NCBI GenBank assembly: GCA_905221605.1
Contig: CAJNDS010002459.1
Coordinates: 114,501 to 178,500 of the forward strand
Source of the DNA: Symbiodinium natans
Taxonomy: Eukaryota; Sar; Dinophyceae; Suessiales; Symbiodiniaceae
Reading direction: 5' to 3'
Length of the DNA stretch: 64,000 nucleotides
The position numbers and the translations under genes are program-made. The notes under the pieces were generated by a model. That model did no database searches. It was not told the DNA's origin and saw nothing but the letters and a program-made list of their open reading frames with translations. How positions within the stretch are numbered: position 1 is the stretch's first letter; the number at the start of each line of letters is the position of its first letter. Below are positions 55,645-64,000 of this stretch, piece after piece.

Positions 55645-55912
55645 ACGGAGAGAGACAGAGAGAGACGGAGAGAGACGGAGAGAGACGGAGAGAGACGGAA
55701 AGAGACGGAGAGAGACGGAGAGAGACGGAAAGAGACGGAGAGAGACGGAGAGAGACGGAGAGAGACGGAGAGAGACGGAGAGACGGAGAGACAGAGAGAC
55801 AGAGAGACAGAGAGACAGAGAGACAGAGAGACAGAGAGACAGAGAGACAGAGACAGAGACAGAGGCAGAGACAGAGACAGAGACAGAAACAGAGACAGAG
55901 ACAGAGACAGCG
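55645..55912. repeat. Tandem repeat AGAGACGGAG changing to AGAGACAG and AGACAG
   Basis: The left part, to about 55785, is a 10-bp repeat AGAGACGGAG. The middle is an 8-bp GAGAGACA, and the right part is a 6-bp GACAGA. The stepwise change of period in one purine-rich tract suggests serial slippage. Arg-Glu-rich frames here are artefacts. Confidence 0.95.
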
Positions 55913-56009
55913 GAGTGCGGATTTCTGTGTCAGCACGGGCGCCTGCGCTGACATCTGACCAATGAGGCAAAAATGAGGTAAGGCTCGTCAATCCCGTTCA
56001 ACCGCAGGC

Positions 56010-56300
56010 AACACTGCTACTGAACTTCTGGATCTGTCGGTCGACAATGGTCATGGATTCTTCTGCTGCTTGCTCCCTACGACGACAGGCATAGCTTCGT
56101 GGCTCCCTTTTCAATCTACGATTTCCGCGTCTCGGAACCGGCTCTTGGCAGGCTGCTCTTGGCCATCCTCATGAAACACAAGGAAACACATGCAGCAACG
56201 CCTACGCCACAAGTGCAGGTTCACCAGCAGCAAGCACTTAGTCCTTGAAGCGTTGTAGGTCATCTTGCAGTTCCTGCACCACGGCACGGCACAGTTGATG
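56010..56300 (-). CDS. Weak exon candidates, coiled-coil type
   Basis: About 56290-56240 reads LCRAVVQELQDDLQRFKD. About 56105-56010 reads CRRREQAAEESMTIVDRQIQ then KFSSSVACG. An alternative frame over 56300-56110 is Cys-rich. Which is coding cannot be decided here. Confidence 0.25.
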
Positions 56301-57300
56301 GTCTTACTATAAGCCTGGCCTCCGGCCGACACGCGTTTGGAACACGCAGACCAGGATCCGGTCTTTCCCAACCCTTCCCCTTCCCCCCCGCACCACACCA
56401 ACAGACCAATCGATGCCATCGATGCCGGTGGGGGCCCAGCCTGGGGAAAATTTGGCTCTTGGGCACCTGCCGCTTTTATGGGACGATGTTAACTCCGAGG
56501 ACCCGAGACTTGGCAGCTCCAACCACCCTACCCAAGCTTCGCTTGGCCACAAGCCAACGAACACTGCTCGAATGAAGTGATCGTTGCGAAGGCCATGTGC
56601 CGTGATAATATGCCGTGATATCCCTACACTACTCTTATCATGGCGTTGTGGTCCGGACGGGACCGGCCTCCAGCTGGCACAGGAGATCCTGCACGAAGGC
56701 TTCGGCACGCGGCTCGCCCAAGGCCAGGCCCTGAATGTGTAGAAGGTGCAGAACTCAGACATTTAGGGGCCCAGAGGGCTGAAAGGGACCTGAAAGAACT
56801 TCTAGAGTTAAGAGGCAAGAGGTGGAGACGATCGGGTCTACACGGCCCATAGGGTCTGATGGGGCTTTAGGGAGTCTGGGGGGCTTCCCGCATTCAGCCC
56901 ATGCCTGCAGCAGCGTCCTGGTTTCCAGCAGCGCCGCCGTCAACCGCTTTGCCGTCGGATCCGCTGGCGTGCCCTGCACGTGGCCGTTAAAACATCTAGC
57001 GCTCCCTTAAGCACAGGGAAGCATGTCATTGCAGTAGCAGCTAGGATCGTAAGACCAGAAAATGCACCGCTTGTTTTTCTCAGAGTCATTGACACATGAG
57101 ACGGACCCAAGGCTTATGTAAACCCCAAAACCTAAACCCCCAATCCCTTAACCCTAAACCCTAAACCCCACCGGGGCAACCTGCGTCTTGAAGCTGTCCT
57201 TCACCTCTTCTGGGAGCGCGCCGAGCTTCTCAAGCAAGGCACCGGCCTGGCGTTCACTGAAGGAAGGCGAGCTGTGCTTCCCTCATTGGGCCTGTAAGAT
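56301..57300. other. No firm gene; one possible exon and a CCCTAAA cluster
   Basis: About 56978-56860 on the minus strand reads GTPADPTAKRLTAALLETRT then LLQAWAECGKPPR and could be an exon. Degenerate CCCTAAA words lie at 57120-57170. Confidence 0.3.
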
Positions 57301-57371
57301 GTAGGGCTTAGGGTTGTACGGGCTCGGGATTTGGGCTTTAGGGTTCAGGGCTTTGGGCGTAGGATTACGTA

Positions 57372-57560
57372 TGTGTATATATATATATATATGTATCCTC
57401 ATATATATATATATTATATTTATTTATTTCAATACATTTATTTATGTATATTTATTTATATATATAATATATATTCTTTATTTATATTTACTTATTGATT
57501 TATATGTATATACTGCTTATATCTCTATTTATATCTATTTAGAGTTATGTTTTACATTAT
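57372..57560. repeat. AT-rich island with TA and TTTA repeats
   Basis: Runs of TATATATATATA, then TTATTTATTTA-like words. GC content falls sharply compared with both sides. Confidence 0.9.
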
Positions 57561-57779
57561 ATTCGGACTGACAGAAGATGCAAGAAGCCCTGCGCGCCAT
57601 CTCGTGCCTTCGGGTGGCCACCAGCAGCCGCCTCCGATGCCAAGCAGCGGGCACGGGACAGGTCAGCCGCAGGCCCTTCGGAAGGGCACACGGATATTAT
57701 TGGGGAAACATGGGGAAAAGGAGAAATGTGTTCCATCAAGTTGCCACCCGCTCTGTGCATGACAGGTCCCACGATACCA

Positions 57780-58400
57780 ACCTGTCAGCAGAACCATGGC
57801 CAGATTGAACTGGGCATCCGGGTTTCCCTGTGCAGCAGACTTCTCCTCGGAGACAGGGCACACCTCATGGGACCTCACTCTGCTGTAGGGGAGTTTAGAG
57901 GAGAACCCCAAGCGATCGCCGCCCAAGTTCGTACCAGATCTTGGCTTCCGCTGTATCCTGCGGCACGCCGAGGCCCTGAGAGCAGGGATCTTGAGATTTG
58001 TCTGTGGAAGTCTTACAAGCTGCACCAGAACCGCCAGTGTCTCAACTTTCCCTGTCTGCGAACTCTACAGTCGCCACCCCGGCCTGCGCACACATGGCTC
58101 CGAGGTTGCACTGCGCAGCTGCCTGGCCCTGCAAAGCAGCCGCACGGAAGAGGCTCGCTGCTCGGGGCAAGTCCTTCGGGCAGCAGTGGCAACAGCCAAC
58201 ACATTGACCAAGCACAGGACAGGGTTAAGAGTGGCAGTGGAGCACACTGCCCTTGCAGCCTGCGCGACATGCCAACTCCCAGAACAAGGAACGAAGCCCC
58301 AGAGCTGCTGAAGGGGCTCCTTCTCACCGTCGGAACCTGTGAGCAGGGCTGCGCCGAGGGCATACTGGGCCTGGAGCACGAGCTTCTGCGTCATCAGGCC
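57780..58400 (-). CDS. Sel1-like repeat protein, multi-exon
   Basis: Three minus-strand pieces carry the Sel1/TPR-like pattern of small residues spaced as AAxxGxxxAQxxLGxxLxxG. About 58395-58330: LQAQYALGAALLTGSDGEKE. About 58122-58065: GQAAAQCNLGAMCAQAG. About 57850-57775: EEKSAAQGNPDAQFNLAMVL. Each would form a helix-turn-helix repeat that binds other proteins. The spacing between pieces is consistent with one repeat per exon. Exon joins are not fixed, and the number of repeats is a minimum. Confidence 0.55.
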
Positions 58401-58549
58401 GCCACTACCCCAACCCCCCCCCCCCCATGGTGAAGAGTGGCCTCTGTGCTGCCAACAGCTGCTGCGCGCTCCAGCAGCGATATGTCCATGGAAGTGTAGC
58501 TGCTCACCCTTCATTCGGTTTCATGAAGTGAGTCTTACAGCGTGAATAC

Positions 58550-60165
58550 CATGGTGCTCGGAGTCGATGCTGTTCGGAAAGCGGGAGGTGAGAGATGGCG
58601 AGAGTCTTGAGTGGGAACGTGCGTCCACACGTTCTTAGGGGAGGCAACTTTGGCCAGAAGCTGCAGGTGGTTGACGGAGAGGAATTCCACAAATGCCATA
58701 GGGTGCAAGCAGACCTACTGCATCCCGTTATCATGCCTCTGACAAAGCCGGTCAGGACGGCTTCTCTACTTCGACTTTCGATGTTGGTAGTAGCAGCAAC
58801 TACCACAGAGATGGGGCGACACTCACGCAGCCCGTTCTTTTCCGCTGTTTTCGGGCTGCGCGCGCGAGATGCACACAACTTGGAAAACTTTCTGCCCGCT
58901 GCGCAGCTGGGCAGTCTCGGGGGCTCCTTGGGAGACCCGAGGCGTTCCCCTACCTGCATATTGCCACTACCAAAGCCGGTGCTGGTGCCAGTCTAGAGAA
59001 TCACAGGTCCTCACAGGAAAGGCTGTGACTCAGCTCGTTGCTGTTGACAGCTCCGGCTTCTCAGACAAGGCAGAGGCTGTTGATAGTTCCTCCGGCGCGA
59101 GACTCGGGCAGTCGCTTGGGCTGTTCCGAGAGAAACCAGGTACGAATGCACAACGGCAACTACTCAAGAACTGCTTGGGCGACTTCAGCTGATGTGAGGG
59201 AGTAGGGCAACTCGAGTCAACCACCCGCCTTGGTGCCCCTTAAAGGCCTTCTCCATTTGCCTGCGGCCCCCTTCCGTCGAGAACACGCCAATCTCGCCTT
59301 CGGCTGCTGAGCGCTTTGCGTCTGCAAGCGTGCACAAAGCTCACACCAACCATGCAGTGGTGAAGCTCAACTCAGGGCACATGCAGCCTTGTGTTCACTA
59401 CTCCTCTTGCCCTGTGGCCCATGCTGTCAAGTTTGCCGCAGGTAACTTCCTAAATCTCTTTTTGTATTTGAGTATGTCAACACCTACCAATATTCCGTGC
59501 TACCTCCTTCTCTCCAAGTGCAGGAGAGCTGCCAGATGAGATGTAGCTGACATAGATCCTTGGCCGCACGTTTCGAAGCCACGATGGCTTCAGTCTCTGC
59601 AGTTTGCGCGCTGTTCGCCCCTACAAACACAAAGTGTCCTTCGAGACCGAGGCACCGATCCTGGCTCACCTTGAGAGTGTAGGGGTTCTTGGCCTCCTGC
59701 GCGACAGCCTTGACGTTGATCGTCTGCAGAAGTTGGCGGGATCCAGCAGCAAACTTCTTGACCTGATATTTGGAAGGGGGTGGGATGGGACTCAGGGGGA
59801 AGTGGGGTGGCATCTGGTCACAGATAGGACACACACACACAAGCCACAAACAGGTCACGAGCAAGAAGCACAACCGAAAGGAGTCGCCCAAGACGAAGAC
59901 TGCTCTTGGAAAACTCACCTGACCTTCGCCGAGGTACTGTGAAGTCACGGCACAGGGCATAGACACAGCCCGCAGCAGCCACTGCTTGCCAAACCTGCAT
60001 TCCACACTTGTAGGACCTGCCAGGAGGCGAAGTGCCAGAAACATTCAAGCTGCATGGAAGTGAAGACATTAACGTTGCAGTCTCGAAGGCGCAGCCTCTT
60101 GTCTCGGATATTCTCCGGGACCAGTTCCCCTGTGTGAGTTAAGAAGCGAATGCTCACAGCCTGCA
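58550..60165 (-). CDS. Multi-exon gene of unknown function
   Basis: Pieces in order. 60162-60075, after a TGTGCAG acceptor: AVSIRFLTHTGELVPENIRD then KRLRLRDCNV. About 60005-59935: QVWQAVAAAGCVYALCRDFT then VPR. About 59772-59555: KYQVKKFAAGSRQLLQTINV, KAVAQEAKNPYTLKVSQDRC and VGANSAQTAETEAIVASKRA. 59321-59230, after a TTGCAG acceptor: DAKRSAAEGEIGVFSTEGGR then RQMEKAFKG. About 59135-59040: SDCPSLAPEELSTASALSEK. About 58700-58555: AFVEFLSVNHLQLLAKVASP then KNVWTHVPTQDS. All look coding and face one way. No domain recognised. Confidence 0.45.
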
Positions 60166-60357
60166 CAAGGGCGGGATTCGGAGAAGTTGGTCACTGCCTG
60201 GCTTCTTGGTAGGGATCCTTATGACTCAGCATCCCGGGGCCTTGTCCTGATCTCGGTCTGGAAGCAGCAGCCGATCGTCAGTGATCGCAAGGCTGCAGAC
60301 GAAGCCGCTTGCCTGCATGAGCGGCGGAACGGAACGCCTCTACTCCGGAAAGACCCT

Positions 60358-61512
60358 CTACTTACCTCGACCAGCTGTCACACCACTCTTTTCCGCTCCA
60401 GCATTCCGCAAGCACTGGATGATCTCAGCGTGACGATTGTCACAAGCTTCGATCTCGCGGTGGCGACGGTCATAGCTCATGGAGGTGGCAATTGACCATG
60501 GTGTGCTGCCATTCTTCAAAGGCGTGCATGGATTGGCACGGGCTTTCAGCAGACGCTTCAGGATGTCAACATGACCCTCAGCTACTGCAGCTAGCACGGC
60601 CGTCAGCCCATCCGACCCCGTATGATTCACGTTGGCCCTGGCTTCCAGCAACTGGCAGACGGTGTCGAATTGCCCCTCGTGCGCTGCCATCAGCAGGGGG
60701 AACATCCCTCGAGAGTTCATGCTCTCCATGTTCGCCCCCGCATCGAGCAGGCAACGAATCACCTCCTGGCGCCCTCCGACCGGCGCACCGTCGACTGCAA
60801 GGAGGAGCGGAGAATCGTCGTGTCTGAAGGCCTTTTCTTTGTCAGCACGAGCCTCGATCAAGTAATGAATGATATCCAAGTGGCCGTTCAAAATGGCCAT
60901 GATCAAAGGGGTGTGGCCACGAAACGTTGCTTTGTCCAGGTCATCAGCCCCATCATTTGATGCCTCTATAAGCCTGCGAACCACGCTGAGCTGGCCCATC
61001 TCTGCCGCGACGAGGAGCGGAGTCTTCCCATCCTTTGCAGCAAGGTTCACGTTCGCTTTCGCCCTCAGAAGCAGTTCCAAAACTTCCAAGTGACCCCGTT
61101 TGCTTGCCTTGAAGACTGCAGATTCTCCTACATCGTCTCTATCGATGCAATCAGGATTTTGAAACCGTTCCAGCACGTCTTGGACCTTCTTGGTGTATCC
61201 CATCTCGGCGGCTCCCAAGAGCTCGTCACTGAAATCTTCTATGGTCTGCTGGAAAGTCACCCTGATCTCTTGCGGTCGGCCAAGGCTTTCCCATGAACAC
61301 GCTTCTGGAATGATCTTGTCCTCTAGGAGCAGCTGCTGTCTGAAGGAAGGGATGCCGGTCTGGGCCTGGATGTACCCACGAAGATCGTCACGAAAGTTCG
61401 GGGTGGACACTAGGTCGGCCTCATCCACACGGGCCTCCAGGATCAACTCACCGGTGAGGGCGGACAGGACCCGGATGGCGCAGACGCCCGTCAGCTCCGG
61501 CACATGAGTCAT
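60358..61512 (-). CDS. Ankyrin-repeat protein with N-terminal ubiquitin-like segment, intronless
   Basis: An ATG at 61512 opens a 384-codon frame. Residues about 12-92 (CAIRVLSALTGELILEARVD, FRQQLLLEDKIIPE, IRVTFQQT) resemble the beta-grasp/ubiquitin-like start common in dinoflagellate ankyrin proteins. From about 96 on, ankyrin repeats follow, for example GESAVFKASKRGHLEVLELL, DGKTPLLVAAEMGQLSVVRR, GHTPLIMAILNGHLDIIHYL, GMFPLLMAAHEGQFDTVCQL and GLTAVLAAVAEGHVDILKRL, six to eight in all. Such proteins are protein-binding scaffolds. The lack of introns contrasts with neighbours and fits an expanded, partly retroposed family. Confidence 0.85.
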   Translation of the reverse strand: MTHVPELTGVCAIRVLSALTGELILEARVDEADLVSTPNFRDDLRGYIQAQTGIPSFRQQLLLEDKIIPEACSWESLGRPQEIRVTFQQTIEDFSDELLGAAEMGYTKKVQDVLERFQNPDCIDRDDVGESAVFKASKRGHLEVLELLLRAKANVNLAAKDGKTPLLVAAEMGQLSVVRRLIEASNDGADDLDKATFRGHTPLIMAILNGHLDIIHYLIEARADKEKAFRHDDSPLLLAVDGAPVGGRQEVIRCLLDAGANMESMNSRGMFPLLMAAHEGQFDTVCQLLEARANVNHTGSDGLTAVLAAVAEGHVDILKRLLKARANPCTPLKNGSTPWSIATSMSYDRRHREIEACDNRHAEIIQCLRNAGAEKSGVTAGRGK

Positions 61513-61719
61513 GGCGCGAAAGAGATCAAAAGCCCCAGCTCACAATTGCGACCCGATCTGCCGTAATCTGCTGTGAATATAAGCGGTCATTCAAGTGGCT
61601 CTAGTCCGCATACTGTCATCTCTTGCAAGCTGGAAACTGCGCAGGCTTCTTGTGAAACAAGCCACTCCCCCCTTAAGCCGGCCGAGGCAACAAGTAAAAA
61701 AAGATGCAAATTACTTACC

Positions 61720-61892
61720 ACTGGCGCTGGCTTGATGCGGTCACTGCCAAGCAGGTCCAGATGATTGCAGCCAGCCTTGTACAGCAGAGCTACCTTAGCC
61801 GCAGGAAAAGCGACACGACATGGGCCCGGGAAAAAAAGAATCCCAACAATTGGCCACATGTTCAAGTTGAGCTCCAGGAGATGGGCTCTCAA
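61720..61892 (-). CDS. Weak exon candidate upstream of the ankyrin gene
   Basis: Minus strand reads CRVAFPAAKVALLYKAGCNH then LDLLGSDRIKPAPVV. Possibly the 3' part of the next gene upstream. No family recognised. Confidence 0.3.
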
Positions 61893-62454
61893 GCTTGATA
61901 TTCAAAAAGCCACTCTCTCTCGCTCTCTCTCAGCTCAGGAACTCTTGCCATAGTTCACCATCTCAAAGTGCTAGGCTCTAAACCCGCTCCGTGACTGCGG
62001 ACATGTTACTGGCTCCGCTGTCACCTCAGAGCTTTCATCAGCGGCCTCGCGAAGTCGCGAAGGGGCTGGTGTGTCACAAATCCGGACAGACGATGTTGCT
62101 GCCTACATGTTGATGTCACTCGATGTGCAGGCAGATGTGCGGCAATCTCCGATGAGGCGACAAATTTGCATTCGGACCTTAGGATTTAACATAGATGCGA
62201 GGTTGCGTTGCATCCCGTGTGTGAGGCAACCCTTCCAGAGTTGTACCCCGCACCCTAAGCCCGAAACCCCAAACCCTCCCATGGATGTCCTCGAGAAGTG
62301 GGCCGCTAGCTTGATGCTGAGCTCATGGAAATCCGAAGCACCCAAAACAGGACGGAACTTGCTAGCATGAGTAAGACAATAAACACTTCCATCCATCCGC
62401 AAAACATGCAAAACTCAATTCATCAGCCTCCAATCCTGTCCGGCCTTAGCCGTC

Positions 62455-62652
62455 CTCCGGTCGAAGAGCAGGACAGCACCATCCCCTCCACCAGAGATGA
62501 TGTAGTCACCTTAAGCCCAAGGGGCCGAGGAAAGACAACAGCTTCAGAGAGGGAGCCTGTCAGCTTCCACTCCCCAAGGTTCGACGTCAATGTCAACCCC
62601 CGCCTGACACCGCGAGCGACACGATGCCCGCCTTATTTCCAGTGAAGACGGC
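62455..62652 (-). CDS. WD40-repeat protein, two exons
   Basis: Exon 62652-62604 follows a CCGCAG acceptor and reads AVFTGNKAGIVSLAVS. A 94-bp GC-AG intron (62603-62510) joins it in frame to the exon starting at 62509, GDYIISGGGDGAVLLFDRRT then AKAGQDW. Together these give the WD40 pattern: a G-x-I/V-x-S-L strand, then (I/V)SGGxDGxVxLFD. WD40 blades form beta-propellers for protein interactions. Other blades must lie outside or in unrecognised exons. A piece at 62375-62290 (SKFRPVLGASDFHELSIKLA) may be a further exon. Confidence 0.65.
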
Positions 62653-62706
62653 CTGCGGCTGAGCCAAGCTAGCATCGTAATGTAAGAGGAACTCTGGATC
62701 CTACAG

Positions 62707-62783
62707 GCTTTAGGGTTTAGGGTTTAGGGTTTAGGGTTTAGGGTTTAGGGTTTAGGGTTTAGGGTAAGGGTTTAGGGGTTTAG
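62707..62783. repeat. TTTAGGG array
   Basis: About nine near-perfect units, just upstream of the WD40 exon on the minus strand, so probably within an intron. Confidence 0.95.
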
Positions 62784-62877
62784 GATGAGCGAGCTCCAGG
62801 ATGTGAGAGCTGAGGAAGAAGATCGCGGACAGTAATCATCAAAATCAAACTATGCTTTGTGCTGCATTTAATTACTA

Positions 62878-63020
62878 TAGCTTCCGTGCACCCATATCAA
62901 GAAAGCCCTGTGCTACTTGGTTTTCCGTGTTCATGGTCAATCGTAAAACCGTCTGTAGAACCGTCAATTCAAACGCAAAAACGGTGGCTACATCTTCATG
63001 ATCTTGACGAGCAAAAGCTT
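62878..63020 (-). CDS. Weak exon candidate
   Basis: Minus strand reads EAFARQDHEDVATVFAFELT, VLQTVLRLTMNTENQVAQGF and LDMGARKL, then stop. Coding-like; no family recognised. Confidence 0.3.
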
Positions 63021-63099
63021 CACAAGTAATTCTGGACCTTCTGCAATCCTTTTTGGGAGCTCGTGAAGGCCACTGCATTGCATTTCTCACTCCTTATAG

Positions 63100-64000
63100 A
63101 ACCTAACGCATAAAAGCGACTTACGCAAACTAGATTCGAGAGCTCCAGGAGTCAGTGTGCAAAAGCCCAAGAAACAAGGCTCTTTGACGCATGAGCAAAC
63201 TTATCTTGGGGACAGAGGATCTTGCCCAATCTTTTCTTGACTTCGGGTAGTCATTCGCTGAATCCCGAAAAACGGTTCAGGCAAAGGCAGAATAAGTCGG
63301 TGCTCATGAGTGCGGACTCATTCTTCTTGTTCACGGAGAAGATAGCGTGATGCGCTGAGACAGAAAGGACATAGAATGATGGGATAGGAAACGATTCACA
63401 TAGAAAATTTCCCGTAAAGCGTGATGTTTACAGGAATAAATTAGCGAACAGCACATAAGTAAACAATGAACAATATCAATTAAACCACCCGATGCTATAA
63501 CTTGGGAAGCCCCTGGTAGGCTTAAACCAAGTCTTGGCAAGTTTTGGGTATCCGCTGGGTATCCGGGCATGTTTGGTTAGGTCCAGGTGAAAAGCGGGTT
63601 CCTTGGCACGGGGGCGCTACGCCCACCAAGCCCTTCGTGACGAGTACTGCACGCACGCTCGCATTTGAACAACAGATTGCTTGCAAACGATGGGAGCATG
63701 AAGGCTGTGTCAGCGTCTCCTCCGATGAGCAATCCGAAGGCTTGTCATAACGAAAGGGGCCAACCGCATGCTGCACTATTTCTTCACCTGACTTCAACCC
63801 TCCCTGTCGTGAATATCTTCCTCTCCCAGAACGGCTATACCGCACATTTTGTGTAATTTTCGGTTTCCGTCAAGACTATTGGCAAAAAACTTCCCGCTTC
63901 TCCCTGCCGGTCTTTCCAAACAGCATGCGTTATCAGTCCACCGAGGCCTTCCCAATGTATGACATTTAAGTAGCATTAGAAGACTTGCCAAAAAGTGACG
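63100..64000. other. No supported gene to the window edge
   Basis: Short overlapping frames only; nothing recognised on either strand. Confidence 0.3.

Noticed and set aside
55428-55991. Ser-Leu and Arg-Glu rich frames
   Set aside because: By-products of the AGAGACGGAG tandem repeat.

Overview
This window looks like nuclear DNA of a dinoflagellate, probably a symbiodiniacean-like alga; that is an inference from several sequence features. Coding sequence lies on one strand (minus) along the whole 64 kb, as in the unidirectional gene arrays of dinoflagellates. Introns that I could place to the base keep the reading frame and often start with GC or GA instead of GT (for example 580-435, 386-293, 26115-26064, 22966-22913 and 62603-62510). 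Telomere-like TTTAGGG/CCCTAAA tracts are scattered through introns and between genes, and most genes are broken into short exons separated by low-complexity DNA. Exon edges are given to the base only where a frame-preserving splice was visible; other gene spans are approximate.

Layout from left to right. 0-0.7 kb: a cytochrome-b5-like (MAPR-type) gene. 4-5.3 kb: the helicase half of a TmcA/NAT10-like RNA cytidine acetyltransferase. 6.9-8.8 kb: a multi-exon gene with one kelch-like blade. 10-14 kb: a many-exon coiled-coil gene. 14-15.8 kb: a cryptochrome/photolyase of the CRY-DASH type. 16.2-16.9 kb: short exons of unknown genes. 17.3-22.3 kb: a large satellite block, with a 41/33-bp higher-order array enclosed on both sides by a 42-bp array. 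22.6-26.2 kb: a multi-exon class I aminotransferase with an intronless spermidine-synthase-like methyltransferase gene inside one of its introns. 26.9-29 kb: exons of unknown genes. 29.9-33 kb: a long coiled-coil gene ending in a telomere-like tract. 33.4-34.4 kb: a GC-rich element bounded by inverted repeats. 35.7-37.3 kb: a coiled-coil/proline-rich protein gene.

39.4-49 kb is dominated by repeats: telomere-like blocks, a 410-bp CA tract, poly-C, and a composite repeat found twice. A few exons are embedded in it. 50.3-55.1 kb holds the largest gene, a protein of over 1,200 residues with about eleven fascin-like (beta-trefoil) repeats. 57.8-58.4 kb: a Sel1-repeat gene. 58.5-60.2 kb: an unknown multi-exon gene. 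60.4-61.5 kb: an intronless ankyrin-repeat protein with an N-terminal ubiquitin-like segment. 62.5-62.7 kb: WD40-repeat exons.

The genes do not form one pathway. They look like an ordinary eukaryotic mix: RNA modification, light sensing or DNA repair, amino-acid metabolism, and scaffold proteins. The most unusual signals are the nested methyltransferase gene, the symmetric satellite block, the inverted-repeat elements, and the stop codon supplied by a telomere-like repeat. I saw no rRNA, tRNA, CRISPR array, viral gene or toxin gene.
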